Source: a virus
Direction: 5' to 3' (one strand)
IMG/VR virus record: IMGVR_UViG_3300045941_000172
Span: 1 to 31,224 of that record
Length of the DNA stretch: 31,224 nucleotides
Shown piece after piece: positions 30,084 through 31,224 of the stretch. The position numbers and the translations under genes are program-made. The first letter of the stretch is position 1. Every line of letters begins with the position of its first letter. Under the pieces are notes generated by a model. That model saw nothing but the letters and a program-made list of their open reading frames with translations, was not told where the DNA came from and searched no databases.

Positions 30084-30500
30084 ATGACCACGACATTGGA
30101 CACGGAGTTTATGGGGCTGAGCGTCCGGGTGCGGAAGGCGATGCACCGACTGCGCGTGGACAGCATCGACAAGGTTTGCACGTTCGGCGGCGACGAGCTG
30201 CTTGAGCTGCGCAATTTCGGCATGTCCAGCCTGAACGAATTACGCGACTGGCTGGCGGAGAGGGGGAGGCACCTGCGCGGCGAGAAGCCGGCGACGGCCC
30301 CGCCGCCCCCACAACCCGCCGTCGCGCCCGGGTGTGAGCGGTGCCGGTTCTTCGACGTCGCCGGCAGCTCGTTCGGGGCCTGGGGCCTCTGCCGCCGGGG
30401 GATTCCGGTGGCCGGCCCGTCCGGGCAGGCGACGTGGCCGACGGTGAGGAGGGCCGACTGGTGCGGCGAGTTTCAACCCAAGCAAGGAGAGGACGCATGA
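30084..30500 (+). CDS. RNA polymerase alpha-CTD-like protein with four-Cys module
   Basis: 138-aa protein. Residues about 8-63 reproduce the RpoA C-terminal domain: MGLSVRVRKAMHRLRVDSIDKVC, DELLELRNFGMSSLNELRDWLAERG. Arg15 equals the DNA-contacting Arg265 of E. coli alpha, Gly46 equals Gly296 and Ser49 equals Ser299, but Asn268 is replaced by Lys18 and Lys298 by Ser48. After a Pro linker, residues 84-130 contain CERCRFF, GLCRRG, and DWCGEF, four Cys likely binding zinc. A free alpha-CTD can occupy UP elements or compete for activators. It is an early gene, so redirecting host polymerase is a reasonable idea but unproved. Confidence 0.82.
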   Translation: MTTTLDTEFMGLSVRVRKAMHRLRVDSIDKVCTFGGDELLELRNFGMSSLNELRDWLAERGRHLRGEKPATAPPPPQPAVAPGCERCRFFDVAGSSFGAWGLCRRGIPVAGPSGQATWPTVRRADWCGEFQPKQGEDA

Positions 30501-30748
30501 TCCCCGCGGTACACGTCACCGAAGCGCAACAATTTCTGGACCTCGAAGAGTCCCTCTGCCGCCTGGTCGGCGAGGTCCGCGACGTCCGCTCTAAGCTGGT
30601 CCGCATGGACGGCCTGTCGGTCGTGGCGCGGATGCTGGCGGCGGAGGAGCTGGGGCTCGCCGCCACGCGGCTGGGCCGGGCGGTGGCGCACCTCGACGCC
30701 GAGACGCTGCAGGCCGCCGACGTGGTGGCCCAGGAAGGGGGCGGGTGA
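30497..30748 (+). CDS. Small helical protein
   Basis: 83-aa product, ATG overlapping the previous stop (ATGA) with AAGGAGAGG upstream. Strongly helical throughout, with FLDLEESLCRLVGEVRDVRSKLVRMD and LSVVARMLAAEELGLAATRLGRAVAHL, probably a coiled coil. No family recognised. Coupled to the alpha-CTD-like gene and may encode a partner. Confidence 0.58.
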   Translation: MIPAVHVTEAQQFLDLEESLCRLVGEVRDVRSKLVRMDGLSVVARMLAAEELGLAATRLGRAVAHLDAETLQAADVVAQEGGG

Positions 30749-31041
30749 TGCGAGACGACCACGAGGATGGTCCGGCCTTCGTCCCGGGCGCCTGGTACAT
30801 GTTCGCCGCGCCGGGCGGGTTCACCCTGATCGGCCGATACGTCCGGCCGCTGGGCCTGCATGCTCACCGCTTCGAGCACGCCACGCACCTGCGCAACGCC
30901 GGCGACCTGTCGCTCCCGACGATCTGCAAGCAGGGGCCGGGGCCGAAGACGGTGCTGGTGGACCCGTTCCCCAGATACTGGAACGGCACCCCGATCTGGT
31001 GGGCCGACTACCTGGGGAAGACCCCGTGGGTGAAGCAATGA
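30748..31041 (+). CDS. Hypothetical protein
   Basis: 97-aa product whose ATG overlaps the previous stop (TGATG). Beta-rich and aromatic: FVPGAWYMFAAPGGFTLIGRYVRPLGLHAHRFEHATHLRNAG and WNGTPIWWADYLGKTPWVKQ. No membrane segment or known motif. The end overlaps the next gene by four bases (ATGA). Confidence 0.58.
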   Translation: MRDDHEDGPAFVPGAWYMFAAPGGFTLIGRYVRPLGLHAHRFEHATHLRNAGDLSLPTICKQGPGPKTVLVDPFPRYWNGTPIWWADYLGKTPWVKQ

Positions 31042-31224
31042 CCCCCCCCGACTGGCTCCTGGCCGCCGCCCACGACGACCCGCTCGGCGCCGACGCCCTC
31101 GCCGACTGGATGGAGGACGGCGGATTCGATCCCGCCGGCGCCAGGGTCACGACCCTGGCGCCGCACGGCGTGCGGCAGTGCCTGCTGGCCCGCTTCGACG
31201 GCGGGTACGGCGGGGACGGCGGGG
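31038..31224 (+). CDS. TIGR02996-like domain protein, partial (runs off the window)
   Basis: The first 62 codons are visible. DWLLAAAHDDPLGADALADWMEDGG matches the short domain (pattern L-A-IL-DP-DD-APRLV-ADWLEE-GD) found in many planctomycete proteins and named TIGR02996. After it the sequence turns Gly/Asp-rich. The rest of the protein is outside the window, so neither length nor function can be given. Its presence supports a planctomycete host. Confidence 0.6.
   Translation, partial: MTPPDWLLAAAHDDPLGADALADWMEDGGFDPAGARVTTLAPHGVRQCLLARFDGGYGGDGG

Noticed and set aside
1-31224. CRISPR arrays, diversity-generating retroelement, insertion sequences, tRNA or rRNA genes
   Set aside because: No regularly spaced repeats, reverse transcriptase, template/variable repeats, transposase or RNA gene cloverleaf was seen.

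Overview
The window is a nearly complete tailed-phage (siphovirus-type) genome segment, about 31.2 kb, very GC-rich and tightly packed. GTG starts and TGATG, ATGA or GTGA start/stop overlaps are common. Several traits suggest a host in the Planctomycetota, perhaps Gemmata-like: the base composition, Pro/Gly-rich secreted proteins, the style of the integrase N-terminus, and a TIGR02996-like domain in the last partial gene. This host call is inference, because no host marker gene is present.

Layout. (1) 1-10.0 kb is a HK97-type head module: P27-family small terminase, large terminase, portal protein interrupted by a 405-residue intein, ClpP-like prohead protease, major capsid protein behind a promoter and a strong leader hairpin, decoration-like proteins, connector, adaptor and tail-completion genes. 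(2) 10.2-20.5 kb is a siphovirus tail module: tail tube, tail-assembly chaperone with a textbook -1 frameshift site (A AAA AAC plus hairpin), tape measure, distal tail protein and a series of fibre or receptor-binding proteins. One of these carries a composition-shifted insert-like C-terminus and another a LamG-like plus SGNH esterase fusion. (3) 20.5-26.1 kb is a lysis and accessory module: a tandemly duplicated membrane/coiled-coil gene, secreted proteins, a papain-like (C1) cysteine peptidase, a region-2-only sigma-like protein, small unknown genes and an HNH nuclease. (4) 26.1-28.4 kb holds the tyrosine integrase, a 317-bp repeat-rich non-coding stretch that is a candidate attP, a hypothetical gene, and a small HTH protein that may be the excisionase. 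(5) 28.4-29.2 kb is a leftward operon with a ribbon-helix-helix (RHH) regulator and a secreted protein, divergent from a near-consensus rightward promoter. The control region carries an 18-bp palindrome and repeated half-sites. (6) 29.2-31.2 kb is the start of a rightward early operon: two small membrane paralogues, a CsrA-like RNA-binding protein, an RNA polymerase alpha-CTD-like protein fused to a four-Cys module, and small unknowns running off the end.

How it works together. The late genes read in one direction and build capsid, tail and lysis functions. The integrase and HTH gene probably handle integration and excision. The RHH operon and the opposing promoter look like a lysis/lysogeny switch built on an unusual repressor fold. 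The most striking theme is a set of expression-control parts: an alpha-CTD mimic, a sigma region-2 protein, a CsrA homologue, two hairpins that bury Shine-Dalgarno sites (capsid and HTH genes), and a programmed frameshift. Together they suggest a phage that redirects host transcription and regulates its own translation through RNA structure. Functional links between these parts are inference; the individual motifs and structures are read directly from the sequence.
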